Shown: positions 6,507 through 14,984 of the stretch, piece after piece
Layout of the letters: every line of letters starts with the position of its first letter
How positions within the stretch are numbered: position 1 is the stretch's first letter
Source of the DNA: DASTSN01 sp035549175
GTDB taxonomy: Bacteria > Bacteroidota > Bacteroidia > Chitinophagales > Chitinophagaceae
DNA length: 52,627 nt
Direction: 5' to 3'
Assembly (NCBI GenBank): GCA_035549175.1
Contig: DASZRL010000052.1
Location: forward strand, 1 to 52,627
Made by a program: the position numbers and the translations under genes
The notes under the pieces: model-generated
Told to the model about the DNA's origin: nothing
Seen by the model: only the letters and a program-made list of their open reading frames with translations
Database searches by the model: none

Positions 6507-8996
6507 ATGAAAAAACGGATGCCCCGGTACTTTCTTTGCCTGATCAGCCTGTTACTTTGCTGTCTTGCCTTTTCCCAAAAAAAATCGGCCGTTGTCACCG
6601 GGCGGGTCCTGGACGAAAATGAACAACCGCTGGCGGGCGTATCGGTCATCATACTTGGGCGCCAGAGCGGAACAAGCACCGGGGATTCCGGGCAGTTCCG
6701 CATCCGTGTACCGGCCGACCGGGCATTTGCGCTGGTCTTTTCGCATACGGGCTACAGCACCCGGCAGCAGAATTTCCTGCTCAGTTCCGGAGAACAGGAA
6801 ACGATCACCCTGCGCCTGGAACCCTCCTCACGGGTCCTTTCCGAAGTCGTGGTAACCGATCAGCGGGACCGCCGGGAAGCCGGCCTGATCCACATCAATC
6901 CCAAGAACATCCTTAACCTGCCCAGCCCGGTCACCGGGGTAGAGAGCCTGATCAAGGTTTTTGTGGGATCCAATAACGAACTGACCTCCCAGTATTCGGT
7001 ACGCGGCGGAAATTTTGATGAGAACCTCATTTACGTAAATGACTTTGAAGTGTTCCGGCCCTATCTGGTCAGCAATGCCCAGCAGGAAGGGCTCAGCTTC
7101 ATCAACCCGGAACTGGTCAGGAATATCAGTTTTTACACCGGCGGATTCCAGGCCCGCTACGGCGATAAAATGAGCAGTGTCCTGGATATCCAATACAAAA
7201 AGCCGCAGGCCTCGTCCGGCTCGGCCTACCTTGGCCTGCTGGAACAGGGTCTGCATCTCGAGGGCCTGAGCCGGAACCGCCGGTTCACCTACCTGGTGGG
7301 GGCCCGCAGCCGCACGAACCGCAATTTGCTGAGCAGCCAGGAGACGAAAGGAAATTATGTGCCCGCCTCGGCCGACCTGCAGGCCCTGCTGACCTACCAG
7401 CTCAATGGAAAGTGGCAGGCTGAATTCCTGGGTAATTTCTCCCAGACCCGCTTCAGCCTGGAACCCCAGTCCAGCCAGCTGACTTCCTCGGTATTCTCAC
7501 CTTTCTTTTCCGCCAACCTGGGTCTCGACATCCAATTCCAGGGCCAGGAGAAGGACCGCTACAGCACCGGTATGATGGGCCTTTCTCTGACCAACCAGGT
7601 CAACCGCCGGCTGAAAATCAAATGGCTGGCTTCCCGCTTCGAGGACAACGAACAACAAAATGAGGATATCACCGGGGCCTATCTCTTCGGAGAACGGGAT
7701 TTCGATAAGAGTAATCCCACCTTCGGTCTGATAGTAAACCCGCTGGGCGCGGGGATCAACCAGAATTATTCCCGTGACCGGCTGGATATCGTGAACTGGA
7801 ACCTGTCAAACCGGGGAACCTTTGACCAGGGCAGGCAGGTGTGGCTCTGGGGAGTCGGCATCGACCGGACCCTGATCACCGATCACCTCAATGAATGGGA
7901 ATACCAGGATTCAGCCGGATATTCCCTTCCGTATAACCCCGATCTGCTGCAACTCAACGGGGTACTCAGGTCCCGGGAGGATCTCCAGGTCACCAAATTG
8001 TCGGGATATATTCAGGACAACCTGGCCCTGGGGGATTCGGGAAGGGCATTTACCCTGCAGGCCGGCCTGCGGTATAATTATAATTCCCTGAACCGGGAAT
8101 TCTTCCTGTCTCCCAGGCTGGGTGCCAGCTGGAAGCCGGCCGGTCGCCGAGACATTGTCCTGCGGGCCTCCCTGGGCTCCTACAACCAGCCTCCTTTTTA
8201 CCGGGAAATGCGGCGCTATGACGGAACGTTGAACACGGCGCTCAGATCACAGAAAAGCTGGCAGGCTGTGGCTGGCATGGACCTGAACTTCCGCGGATGG
8301 GACCGCCCCATGCGGCTGACCACCGAAGCGTATTATAAGTACATGACCGACGTAGACGTGTATGATATCGATAATGTCCGCATCCGGTACTTCGGAAACA
8401 ACCAGGCCAAGGCCTATGCAGCCGGCGTGGAAATGCGTCTGTTCGGGGAACTGGTGAAGGACGCGGAAAGCTGGGTCAGCCTCGGCCTTATGCGGACGCG
8501 CGAGAACCTGGACGGGGACACCTACCAGGTCTATACCCTGGATTCCCTCAACCGCCCGGTGGACAGCAGCACCGTCCAGGGAGGGTGGTTCCGCCGGCCC
8601 ACGGACCGCCTGATTACGTTTGGCATGTTCTTCCAGGATTACCTCTCCACCAATAAGAACTTCAAGGTTTACGTCAACGGCCTGTATGGCAGCAACCTCC
8701 CCTACAACATACCGGGCAGCATCCGTTACCGCAACGCCCTGGTAATCGAACCCTATATCCGGGTTGATATCGGGTTCAGCGCCCTGTTGCTGGATGCCGA
8801 ACGAAGCAACCGCCGCAGCCACAGTCCGTTCCGCAATTTTGAGAATATCTGGGCCACCCTGGAAGTATTCAACCTGATCGACCGGGCCAACACCATTTCC
8901 TACCAGCTGGTAAAGGATTTTTCCAACACGACTTACACGATACCCAACCGCCTGACGCCCCGGCTCCTGAATTTCAAGATCATAGCCCGGTGGTGA
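6507..8996 (+). CDS. TonB-dependent outer-membrane receptor
   Basis: An 829-residue outer-membrane receptor. It has a signal peptide (residues 1 to about 24, ending FSQ), a carboxypeptidase-like regulatory domain (about 28-115: VTGRVLDENEQPLAGVSV, DSGQFRIRV), a plug domain (about 120-235, with YSVRGGNFDENLIYVND and the GGFQARYGDKMSS segment) and a long beta-barrel ending in Trp (KIIARW). Such proteins import siderophores, cofactors or glycans using TonB energy. No SusD partner lies next to it, so a SusCD glycan pair is unlikely and the substrate is unknown. The ATG at 6507 is chosen for the signal peptide. An 8-bp inverted repeat (8992-9016) overlaps the stop. Confidence 0.93.
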   Translation: MKKRMPRYFLCLISLLLCCLAFSQKKSAVVTGRVLDENEQPLAGVSVIILGRQSGTSTGDSGQFRIRVPADRAFALVFSHTGYSTRQQNFLLSSGEQETITLRLEPSSRVLSEVVVTDQRDRREAGLIHINPKNILNLPSPVTGVESLIKVFVGSNNELTSQYSVRGGNFDENLIYVNDFEVFRPYLVSNAQQEGLSFINPELVRNISFYTGGFQARYGDKMSSVLDIQYKKPQASSGSAYLGLLEQGLHLEGLSRNRRFTYLVGARSRTNRNLLSSQETKGNYVPASADLQALLTYQLNGKWQAEFLGNFSQTRFSLEPQSSQLTSSVFSPFFSANLGLDIQFQGQEKDRYSTGMMGLSLTNQVNRRLKIKWLASRFEDNEQQNEDITGAYLFGERDFDKSNPTFGLIVNPLGAGINQNYSRDRLDIVNWNLSNRGTFDQGRQVWLWGVGIDRTLITDHLNEWEYQDSAGYSLPYNPDLLQLNGVLRSREDLQVTKLSGYIQDNLALGDSGRAFTLQAGLRYNYNSLNREFFLSPRLGASWKPAGRRDIVLRASLGSYNQPPFYREMRRYDGTLNTALRSQKSWQAVAGMDLNFRGWDRPMRLTTEAYYKYMTDVDVYDIDNVRIRYFGNNQAKAYAAGVEMRLFGELVKDAESWVSLGLMRTRENLDGDTYQVYTLDSLNRPVDSSTVQGGWFRRPTDRLITFGMFFQDYLSTNKNFKVYVNGLYGSNLPYNIPGSIRYRNALVIEPYIRVDIGFSALLLDAERSNRRSHSPFRNFENIWATLEVFNLIDRANTISYQLVKDFSNTTYTIPNRLTPRLLNFKIIARW

Positions 8997-9357
8997 CTGC
9001 CGGCTGGCCAGTCACCCGTGGCCTGGCGGCCCGCAAATAAAACGGCCCCTCATAATCCTGCACATAGACTGATACGTTGTACCAGACCGGCTCCGGATTG
9101 TCCCTACCGCAGCACCGGGCGGACCCTGGTCTCGCCGGATCCGAGTCAGCTGCGTCCCGCGGGGAAATAAACAATTATTTAAAAGATTAAATTTCTATGC
9201 ACACGTGTTAATAAGTAACTTTGGTAAAGACAGGGTAGAATCAGTTAATTTGGAAAAGGTTGTCCTTGGGGCCTCCTGTGGTGAAATCTGACCGGTGCCC
9301 GCCCTTCCTGGCCTCAGTACCCTGCACCGGGATTGTGAAATCAAAAACTGAAGTGAA
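8997..9357 (+). other. Gene-free stretch with PhoH promoter and leader
   Basis: No convincing gene. The left part contains an inverted repeat overlapping the receptor stop (8992-8999 with 9009-9016) but no T-run, so termination there is uncertain. The centre turns AT-rich and holds the -7 box TAACTTTG (9216-9223). The remaining ~130 bases would form the phoH leader and include a 7-bp stem (9292-9298 with 9324-9330). Confidence 0.5.
9216..9223 (+). promoter_or_regulatory. -7 box TAACTTTG of phoH
   Basis: Exact TAnnTTTG match in an AT-rich patch about 135 bases before the phoH start; a weak TTT-type -33 element lies about 21 bases upstream. Confidence 0.45.
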
Positions 9358-10353
9358 TTGACAGAAACGATCATCAACCTCGAAACCGTAAACCCTATTG
9401 AGTTTTTCGGCGTCAACAACGGAAAACTTGATATCCTCAAAAAGAAATTCCCGCTGCTCAAGATCCTCTCCCGAGGAACCCAGCTCAAACTCAGCGGTGC
9501 CCCTGAGCAGGTCGAGAATGCCAAGGAAAAGATTGAACTCATTGTCCAGTACCTGGAACGCAACGGGCATATGAGTGAGAACTATTTCGAGCAGATCCTT
9601 GGTGGGGATGACGCGGAGGCCATCGACCACTTTGTGGAGCGAAACCCCAATGACATCCTGGTTTTCGGTCCCAATGGCAAGACGGTCCGGGCCCGAACCG
9701 CCAACCAGAAAAGACTGGTCCAGGTTGCCGAGCGCAATGACATCGTGTTTGCCGTGGGGCCGGCCGGAACCGGAAAGACCTATACAGCCGTTGCCCTGGC
9801 CGTCCGCGCACTCAAAAACAAGCAGGTCAAAAAGATCATTCTCACCCGGCCGGCCGTGGAAGCCGGTGAAAGCCTGGGTTTTCTGCCCGGCGACCTGAAG
9901 GAAAAGATTGATCCGTACCTGCGGCCCCTGTATGATGCGCTGGACGACATGATACCTGCCGACAAGCTTGGGTATTACATGAGCACCCGGACCATTGAAA
10001 TCGCACCGCTTGCCTACATGCGGGGCCGTACGCTGGACAACGCCTTCATTATCCTGGATGAAGCCCAGAATGCAACGGATCTCCAGCTGAAAATGTTCCT
10101 GACCCGAATCGGTGCAAATGCCAAAGCCATCATAACCGGGGACCTGACGCAAGTAGACCTTCCGCGCAACCAGAAAAGCGGCCTGCAGACGGCCAGCCGG
10201 ATCCTCAAGAATATTGATGGCATCGCCCATATTGAGCTGGATGAGGATGACGTGGTGAGACACCGCCTGGTCAAGGCCATCCTGCGCGCCTATGAGCGGG
10301 AACGCAAGGACGAGGTACCCCGCGAGGACAAATTCTCCGGCAACCGCTCCTGA
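9358..10353 (+). CDS. PhoH family ATPase
   Basis: A 331-residue PhoH-like protein. An N-terminal KH-like region (about 1-70) precedes the ATPase core with Walker A GPAGTGKT (134-141), LGFLPGDLKEKIDPY, Walker B-like FIILDEAQN and the ITGDLTQVDLPR motif. PhoH proteins are RNA-linked ATPases, often near ybeY and other RNA-processing genes in other genomes; none is adjacent here. The start is TTG at 9358: an in-frame TGA lies at 9349-9351 and no ATG occurs before the conserved TETIINLET block, so TTG is effectively forced. The leader is about 130 bases long. Confidence 0.93.
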   Translation: MTETIINLETVNPIEFFGVNNGKLDILKKKFPLLKILSRGTQLKLSGAPEQVENAKEKIELIVQYLERNGHMSENYFEQILGGDDAEAIDHFVERNPNDILVFGPNGKTVRARTANQKRLVQVAERNDIVFAVGPAGTGKTYTAVALAVRALKNKQVKKIILTRPAVEAGESLGFLPGDLKEKIDPYLRPLYDALDDMIPADKLGYYMSTRTIEIAPLAYMRGRTLDNAFIILDEAQNATDLQLKMFLTRIGANAKAIITGDLTQVDLPRNQKSGLQTASRILKNIDGIAHIELDEDDVVRHRLVKAILRAYERERKDEVPREDKFSGNRS

Positions 10354-10375
10354 ACCAAAGCTGGCAAAGATTTAT

Positions 10376-10383
10376 TAGCTTGC
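10376..10383 (+). promoter_or_regulatory. -7 box TAGCTTGC before lipoprotein gene
   Basis: A TAnnTTTG variant that ends four bases before the only plausible ATG (10388) of the next gene. If used, the transcript would begin at the start codon itself. Confidence 0.3.
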
Positions 10384-10387
10384 AGGA

Positions 10388-10846
10388 ATGAAACATCATG
10401 CAAGGATCGTTGCTTCCCTGTTGCTTCTGGCAGCCTGCGGCTGCCAGAACCCCGACACGCAGGAGAAGGCATCGGAAAATGATATCGATGCCGCCCGGAA
10501 TTTCATTCGTGCCGCGCTGGACGGAAAATTTAACGAGGCACGCAGTTTCCTGTACAGTGATTCGACCAATAACCAGTACATGGACCTGGCCGAACGCAGC
10601 TACCAGAAAATGGACCCGGACACGCGGCGCAACTACCGGGAGGCCTCCATCAATATCCACAATGTCACCCCGGTGAATGATTCGACCAGTGTCATTATTT
10701 TTTCCAACTCGTACAAGAATGAACACGATACCCTGCGGGTGCTGCGGCGCAACAACCAGTGGCTGGTCGACCTGAAATACCTGTTTCAGCATGACATGGA
10801 TTCCACACGTCCGGTGATGGCACCATCCAAAGACAGCAACCGATGA
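10388..10846 (+). CDS. Small lipoprotein, DUF4878/NTF2-like
   Basis: A 152-residue predicted lipoprotein (lipobox LAAC, Cys about residue 17). The mature part looks like the NTF2-like fold seen in DUF4878 proteins: an N-terminal helix (ENDIDAARNFIRAALDGKFNEA), then strands ending in a DTLRVLRRNNQWLVDLKYLF segment. Function unknown. Its last codons overlap the fluC start by four bases (ATGA at 10843), so the two genes are translationally coupled and belong to one operon. Confidence 0.75.
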   Translation: MKHHARIVASLLLLAACGCQNPDTQEKASENDIDAARNFIRAALDGKFNEARSFLYSDSTNNQYMDLAERSYQKMDPDTRRNYREASINIHNVTPVNDSTSVIIFSNSYKNEHDTLRVLRRNNQWLVDLKYLFQHDMDSTRPVMAPSKDSNR

Positions 10847-11220
10847 TGCGTAGTCTTCTGCTGGTAGGTTTGGGCGGGGCACTGGGCAGCACGCTGCGAT
10901 ACCTTTGCCAGAAAGGAGTATACCAGCTCTACCCCCACCCCTTCCCCTGGGGCACTTTCCTGGTGAATGTGTCCGGGTGTTTTCTCATCGGACTATTCTA
11001 TGCCCTGTCTGAAAAAAGCCTCCTTTTTACCCCCGACTGGCGGCTTTTCCTGACTACGGGGTTCTGCGGGGGGTTCACTACCTTTTCGACCTTCTCCTAT
11101 GAAAACCTGGTCCTGCTGCGCAGCGGCGATATCCGGTACTTCCTTGTCTACACCCTGGGCAGCCTGACGGCGGGCCTGGTGGCGGTGATAGCGGGCGTGG
11201 CCCTGGTTAAAATAAGGTGA
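10843..11220 (+). CDS. crcB: Fluoride ion channel FluC/CrcB
   Basis: A 125-residue four-helix membrane protein of the Fluc/CrcB family, which exports fluoride as an antiparallel dimer. Signatures present: GGALGSTLRYL near the N-terminus, the pore motif NVSGCFLIG, and the TTGFCGGFTTFSTFSYE segment containing the phenylalanine box and polar track. It overlaps the upstream lipoprotein gene by four bases, and the DUF190 gene begins two bases after its stop. The downstream pyrophosphatase is a classic fluoride-sensitive enzyme, which strengthens reading this cluster as fluoride tolerance. I see no fluoride riboswitch in front. Confidence 0.95.
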   Translation: MMRSLLLVGLGGALGSTLRYLCQKGVYQLYPHPFPWGTFLVNVSGCFLIGLFYALSEKSLLFTPDWRLFLTTGFCGGFTTFSTFSYENLVLLRSGDIRYFLVYTLGSLTAGLVAVIAGVALVKIR

Positions 11221-11221
11221 T

Positions 11222-11569
11222 ATGGAACTTGAAGGACAATCCAAATTATTGCGCATTTTCCTGGGGGAGAGTGACCGCATAGGCCACCAGCCCCTTTACG
11301 AGGCGCTTGTGCTGGCAGCCCGCAAGCAGGGCCTGGCGGGGGCCACCGTCCTGAAAGGCCTGATGTCCTACGGTGCCAGCAGCCGGCTCCATGTGGCCCG
11401 CCTTATCGAATTGTCCGAGGATCTGCCCCTGGTCGTGGAAATCGTCGACCGGGCCGACCGGATCGACCAGTTCCTCCCCAAGGTCCAGGAACTCTTTGAG
11501 ACCTGTGGCAAGGGAGGGCTGATCACCCTGGAAAAAGTAGAAGTAGTCTATTATAAACCCAAAAACTGA
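11222..11569 (+). CDS. DUF190 domain protein
   Basis: A 115-residue soluble protein of the DUF190 family, with a PII-like ferredoxin fold expected from the family. Visible family features are the N-terminal LRIFLGESDR, the helix PLYEALVLAARKQGLAGATVLKGLMSYG and the LPLVVEIVD strand. DUF190 genes commonly sit next to crcB in other bacteria, as here. By analogy with PII proteins it may modulate the channel, but this is inference. It lies two bases after crcB. Confidence 0.9.
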   Translation: MELEGQSKLLRIFLGESDRIGHQPLYEALVLAARKQGLAGATVLKGLMSYGASSRLHVARLIELSEDLPLVVEIVDRADRIDQFLPKVQELFETCGKGGLITLEKVEVVYYKPKN

Positions 11570-11576
11570 GCCGGCT

Positions 11577-12128
11577 ATGTTGACTGTCAAACACCCCTGG
11601 CATGGCGTCCCCCCCGGAGAAGGCGCACCGCGGATTGTAAATGCGATCGTAGAGATCCCGCAGGGTTCCCGGGCCAAGTACGAAATCGACAAGGACAGCG
11701 GCCTGCTCAAACTGGACCGGGTAATCTATTCTTCCTTTTACTACCCAACCAACTACGGTTTCATTCCACAGACTTACGGGGATGACAAGGATCCGCTGGA
11801 CATCCTGGTGATCACCACCATCCCGGTGCAGGCGCTCTGCCTGGTCCAGGCCAAAGTCATGGGCGTGATGCAGATGATCGACAGCGGGGACGCTGACGAC
11901 AAGATCATAGCCGTGGCCAATAACGACCCCGGGGTCAACCATTACAATAATATCGAAGAATGACCCAAGCACTTCTTTGAAGAACTGCGTCATTTTTTTG
12001 AAGAATACAAGAAGCTGGAGAACAAGATGGTCGTAGTCGAAGAATTCGGAGACAAGGCCAAAGCCCTTAAAATCGTTACGGACGCAATGGATAATTACAC
12101 GCGGCAGTTCAAACAGGTTGAATCCTGA
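11577..12128 (+). pseudogene. ppa: Inorganic pyrophosphatase with in-frame TGA (family I)
   Basis: A family I soluble pyrophosphatase interrupted by TGA at 11961-11963 (codon 129), with the same frame continuing to TGA at 12126-12128; full length would be 183 residues. The first part holds KYEIDKDSG, the DDKDPLDIL metal site and DADDKIIAV. The part after the stop resumes as PKHFFEELRHFFEEYKKLENK, containing the Tyr-Lys pair equivalent to E. coli Y141/K142. The truncated product should therefore be inactive. Relatives have Leu where TGA occurs, and one base (TTA to TGA) explains it. The stop is followed by C, a weak termination context, so readthrough is possible; sequencing error is the other option. 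Confidence 0.88.
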
Positions 12129-12190
12129 CTGGCCGGCTGCTGATTGCCATCCCGGACCGCTTCTTGCCGCTTCAACCCTATCACCAATCT

Positions 12191-13030
12191 ATGACGATCC
12201 TGAGCTTGACATTGATAGTTCTGCTGGGCTCCCTGCTGGCCGGTTTTTTGGGCTCCCTGACGGGCCTGGGGGGAGGCGTGGTCATTATACCCATGCTGAC
12301 CCTGGTTTTCGGAATCGATATCCGCTATGCGATCGGCGCCTCCATAGTCGCCGTGATTGCCACCTCCTCGGGCGCCGCGGCGGCCTATGTCCGGGAAGGC
12401 ATCACCAATATCCGGCTGGGCATGTTCCTGGAGATCGCGACCACCCTGGGTGCGATCCTGGGGGCTTTCCTGGCGGTATATGCCCCTACCCACCTGATTG
12501 CCATCATATTCGGATGCATTTTGATTATATCTGCCGCCCTGTCGCTCCGGGATAAGGTTCCCCATGCCAGTGTCCAGCAGGGAAGCCGCCTGGCCGGCCT
12601 TTTACGGTTCAACAGCACCTACCCGGATCATACGGGCGCCGATATCCCCTATTCCGTGCGCAACGTTCCGGGCGGCTTCCTGATGATGATGCTGGCCGGC
12701 ACGCTTTCCGGGCTGCTGGGGATCGGCTCCGGCGCCCTGAAGGTGCTGGCCATGGATAACATTATGCGCATCCCTTTCAAGGTGTCCACCACTACCAGCA
12801 ATTTCATGATCGGGGTAACGGCGGCTGCCAGCGCCGTGGTGTACTTTCAGCGGGGATACATCGACCCCGGCCTATGCCTCCCGGTGACGCTGGGCGTGCT
12901 GGGAGGGGCTTCACTGGGGTCCCTGTTACTTACCCGCTCCGAAACGCGGTGGATCAGGATTGTGTTCGCTATTGTCATAACCGCACTGGCCCTGGAAATG
13001 ATTTACAACGGGGCTACTCATAAACTCTGA
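12191..13030 (+). CDS. TauE/SafE family sulfite/anion exporter
   Basis: A 279-residue polytopic membrane protein of the TauE/SafE family with about 8 helices in two homologous halves. The first half shows the GSLTGLGGGVVIIPML signature; the second repeats it as SGLLGIGSGALKVLAMD. Members export sulfite, sulfoacetate or related organosulfur anions. The ATG at 12191 is preferred over an upstream TTG at 12164 because it begins directly before the first helix. It is followed four bases later by a DUF1634 gene, a pairing common in other bacteria. Confidence 0.88.
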   Translation: MTILSLTLIVLLGSLLAGFLGSLTGLGGGVVIIPMLTLVFGIDIRYAIGASIVAVIATSSGAAAAYVREGITNIRLGMFLEIATTLGAILGAFLAVYAPTHLIAIIFGCILIISAALSLRDKVPHASVQQGSRLAGLLRFNSTYPDHTGADIPYSVRNVPGGFLMMMLAGTLSGLLGIGSGALKVLAMDNIMRIPFKVSTTTSNFMIGVTAAASAVVYFQRGYIDPGLCLPVTLGVLGGASLGSLLLTRSETRWIRIVFAIVITALALEMIYNGATHKL

Positions 13031-13034
13031 AGGC

Positions 13035-13427
13035 ATGGGAAGCAATAAAAAAAAATGGGCTGACAAGGATATCGAAGCCTCCCTGGGCAGCCTGCTTCGG
13101 GGGGGCGTCCTCCTTTCGTCGGCAATTGTGCTTCTCGGCGGCGTTCTGTACCTGCTTCGGCGGGGTGGCATGGAGCCCGAATACCATACCTTCCGCGGAT
13201 TGTACCAGCCCTTCCATACGCTGCCGGAAGTCTGGACCGGAATCTGGCAGGGGAAGGGGCAGGCCATCATCCAGGCCGGCGTCATCCTGCTGATCGCTAC
13301 CCCGATCGCCCGGATCGTTTTTTCCATCATCGGGTTTGCCCGTGAAAGGGACCGCCTTTATATCCTGATCGCCCTGATCGTGTTAGGCATCATCATGACA
13401 AGCCTGCTGCTGGGGATCAAGGGGTAA
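13035..13427 (+). CDS. DUF1634 membrane protein
   Basis: A 130-residue protein with three predicted helices (about 25-47, 76-95 and 105-127) and a lysine-rich N-terminus. The LLRGGVLLSSAIVLLGG start and LLIATPIARIVFSIIGFA segment fit DUF1634, a family routinely found beside TauE/SafE exporters. It is presumably an accessory subunit; this is inferred from context only. Confidence 0.82.
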   Translation: MGSNKKKWADKDIEASLGSLLRGGVLLSSAIVLLGGVLYLLRRGGMEPEYHTFRGLYQPFHTLPEVWTGIWQGKGQAIIQAGVILLIATPIARIVFSIIGFARERDRLYILIALIVLGIIMTSLLLGIKG

Positions 13428-13470
13428 CGGGGAGGCCCCCGGGCCCGGTTTTATCAAAAAAACTTGGCGT

Positions 13471-13875
13471 ATGACTCTTCAAACCGTTTTACTACTACTG
13501 CTTATCGGCCTGTTGGCCGGCACCCTCAGTGGCCTGGTAGGCCTGGGTGGCGGTATCGTCATTGTCCCGGCCCTGGTCTTCCTGCTTTCCTTCAGCCAGC
13601 ACCAGGCGCAGGGTACCTCGCTGGGCGTCTTACTGCTGCCGGTAGGCATCCTGGCCGTGATAAACTATTACCAGAAGGGTTATGTGGACCTGCGGGTGGT
13701 AGCCCTGATCAGCATCGCGTTCATTGCGGGCGGCTGGCTGGGAAGCCGGATCGCCCTGGCACTGCCCCAGGAGACTATTCGCAGGATCTTCGCCCTTGTC
13801 CTTATTTATACGGCCTGCCGGATGCTCGGATGGGATCAGGCCCTGCTGCGCTGGATACGCGCCCTTTTTTCCTGA
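13471..13875 (+). CDS. Half-length TauE/SafE family membrane protein
   Basis: A 134-residue four-helix protein corresponding to one half of a TauE/SafE exporter. It carries one copy of the family signature (SGLVGLGGGIVIVPALVF) and ends after the first repeat, in place of the roughly 250-280 residues of a full member. No second half follows in any frame, and the stop is followed by a promoter-like region, so the gene looks naturally short. It may work as a homodimer or pair with the full-length exporter 440 bases upstream. Confidence 0.82.
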   Translation: MTLQTVLLLLLIGLLAGTLSGLVGLGGGIVIVPALVFLLSFSQHQAQGTSLGVLLLPVGILAVINYYQKGYVDLRVVALISIAFIAGGWLGSRIALALPQETIRRIFALVLIYTACRMLGWDQALLRWIRALFS

Positions 13876-13931
13876 CCCGCCGGCTTGCCTGAAATTGGCT
13901 TATCTTTTAGAGAAATAGCCGGCCGGCCGGT

Positions 13932-14570
13932 GTGAAAATTCACCGGCCCGGCATCTTACAGATAAGCCTTGCTGCCGTGAAGGGTGATAAGTATACCCAT
14001 ATAACCGACCAGGAACTGCTGGAGAAATTCTACCAGGATCATGACAGCCAGTGGCTGGGTATCCTGCTGGAACGATACACCCTGCTGCTGCTGGGGGTTT
14101 GCATGAAATACCTCAAGAACGAGGAGGAAGCCAAGGACGGAGTTCAGCAGGTCTTTCTCAAAGCGATTACCGAGCTGCAGAAATACCGGGTATCCTACTT
14201 CAAGTCCTGGATCTATATGGTAGCCAAAAACTACTGCCTGATGAAACTGCGCGACCGGCAGGGAAAGTCCAGCGCCCTGCTTACCGATCAGATGGCCCAG
14301 GCACCCGAGGAGCCGGCTGACCGCCAGGACCGGCTTCAGAATGAGATTACCCTGGAACTGATGAGCGAAGCGCTGAAGAATCTGGGCCCGGAACAACGGC
14401 TATGTGTAACTTTATTTTACTTTCAGCGGAAGAGCTACCAGGAAATAAGCGAACAGACCGGGTTTACCCTCATGCAGGTAAAGAGTTATATTCAGAACGG
14501 TAAAAGGAATCTCCGTATCCAGCTGGAAAAAAAATTACAGGGAACCCAACCGGACAGGACAAATCCCTGA
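13932..14570 (+). CDS. RNA polymerase sigma factor, ECF-type
   Basis: A sigma-70 family factor of up to 212 residues. The sigma-2 region is recognisable from LLERYTLLLLGVCMKYL through VQQVFLKAITELQKY to FKSWIYMVAKNYCLMKLR; sigma-4 follows as LGPEQRLCVTLFYFQRKSYQEISEQTGFTLMQVKSYIQNGKRNL, where the last part is the DNA-reading helix. The start is uncertain: GTG at 13932 gives the longest form, and GTG at 13977 gives a start just before the conserved TDQELLEKFYQDH. A TATCTTTT box at 13901-13908 could be its promoter. The next gene, four bases on, is likely its anti-sigma or regulator. Confidence 0.9.
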   Translation: MKIHRPGILQISLAAVKGDKYTHITDQELLEKFYQDHDSQWLGILLERYTLLLLGVCMKYLKNEEEAKDGVQQVFLKAITELQKYRVSYFKSWIYMVAKNYCLMKLRDRQGKSSALLTDQMAQAPEEPADRQDRLQNEITLELMSEALKNLGPEQRLCVTLFYFQRKSYQEISEQTGFTLMQVKSYIQNGKRNLRIQLEKKLQGTQPDRTNP

Positions 14571-14574
14571 CACC

Positions 14575-14937
14575 ATGGCAAACGACTTCAAAGACATATT
14601 ATCCCATCTGTCCCCGGACATAGACCAGCAAACCCTGCTGCTCTACCTGCAGGACCGCCTGAACCCGGAAAAAAAGCATGAGGTCGAGCAGAAACTCCTG
14701 GACAATGACTTTGCCGGCGAGGCCCTGGAAGGACTGAAGCAGTTTGGCGACCAGCAGCAAATCACGGACCTGGTCGATCAGCTGAACCGCGACCTGCAGA
14801 AAAAACTGGAGAAAAAGAAACAGCGCCGCGAAAAACTGCGGCTGCGGGAACAGCCCTGGCTGTACCTAGCCGCCCTCATCATCCTGTTGCTGATCATCAT
14901 CAGCTATATGCTGGTACGGCATACCCTGGCCCGATGA
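14575..14937 (+). CDS. Anti-sigma-like membrane protein
   Basis: A 120-residue protein with a soluble, helical N-terminal part (residues 1-75: LLLYLQDRLNPEKKHEVEQKLL, resembling anti-sigma N-terminal folds), a highly charged Lys/Arg stretch (about 78-95) and one C-terminal transmembrane helix (about 99-116). It starts four bases after the sigma factor stop. Topology and position fit an anti-sigma factor holding the sigma at the inner membrane, but there is no zinc-binding motif and no periplasmic sensor domain, so the role is inferred. Confidence 0.72.
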   Translation: MANDFKDILSHLSPDIDQQTLLLYLQDRLNPEKKHEVEQKLLDNDFAGEALEGLKQFGDQQQITDLVDQLNRDLQKKLEKKKQRREKLRLREQPWLYLAALIILLLIIISYMLVRHTLAR

Positions 14938-14984
14938 CGGGCAGCCAGCCTGCCCGGTATGGCGGGCAATTACCCGGCCACGGG

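Noticed and set aside
8992..9016. 8-bp inverted repeat at the receptor stop as a terminator
   Set aside because: No T-run follows, so termination is not supported.
10811..10845. Possible fluoride riboswitch before crcB (GGTGATGGCACC)
   Set aside because: It lies inside the coding end of the upstream lipoprotein gene and lacks the second GATGGC-type strand and pseudoknot pairing of the crcB motif.
11961..11963. TGA in pyrophosphatase as selenocysteine or a changed genetic code
   Set aside because: TGA ends many other genes in this window, relatives have Leu here, and no SECIS-like hairpin follows.
14938..14956. 7-bp inverted repeat after the anti-sigma-like gene as a terminator
   Set aside because: No T-run on either strand.
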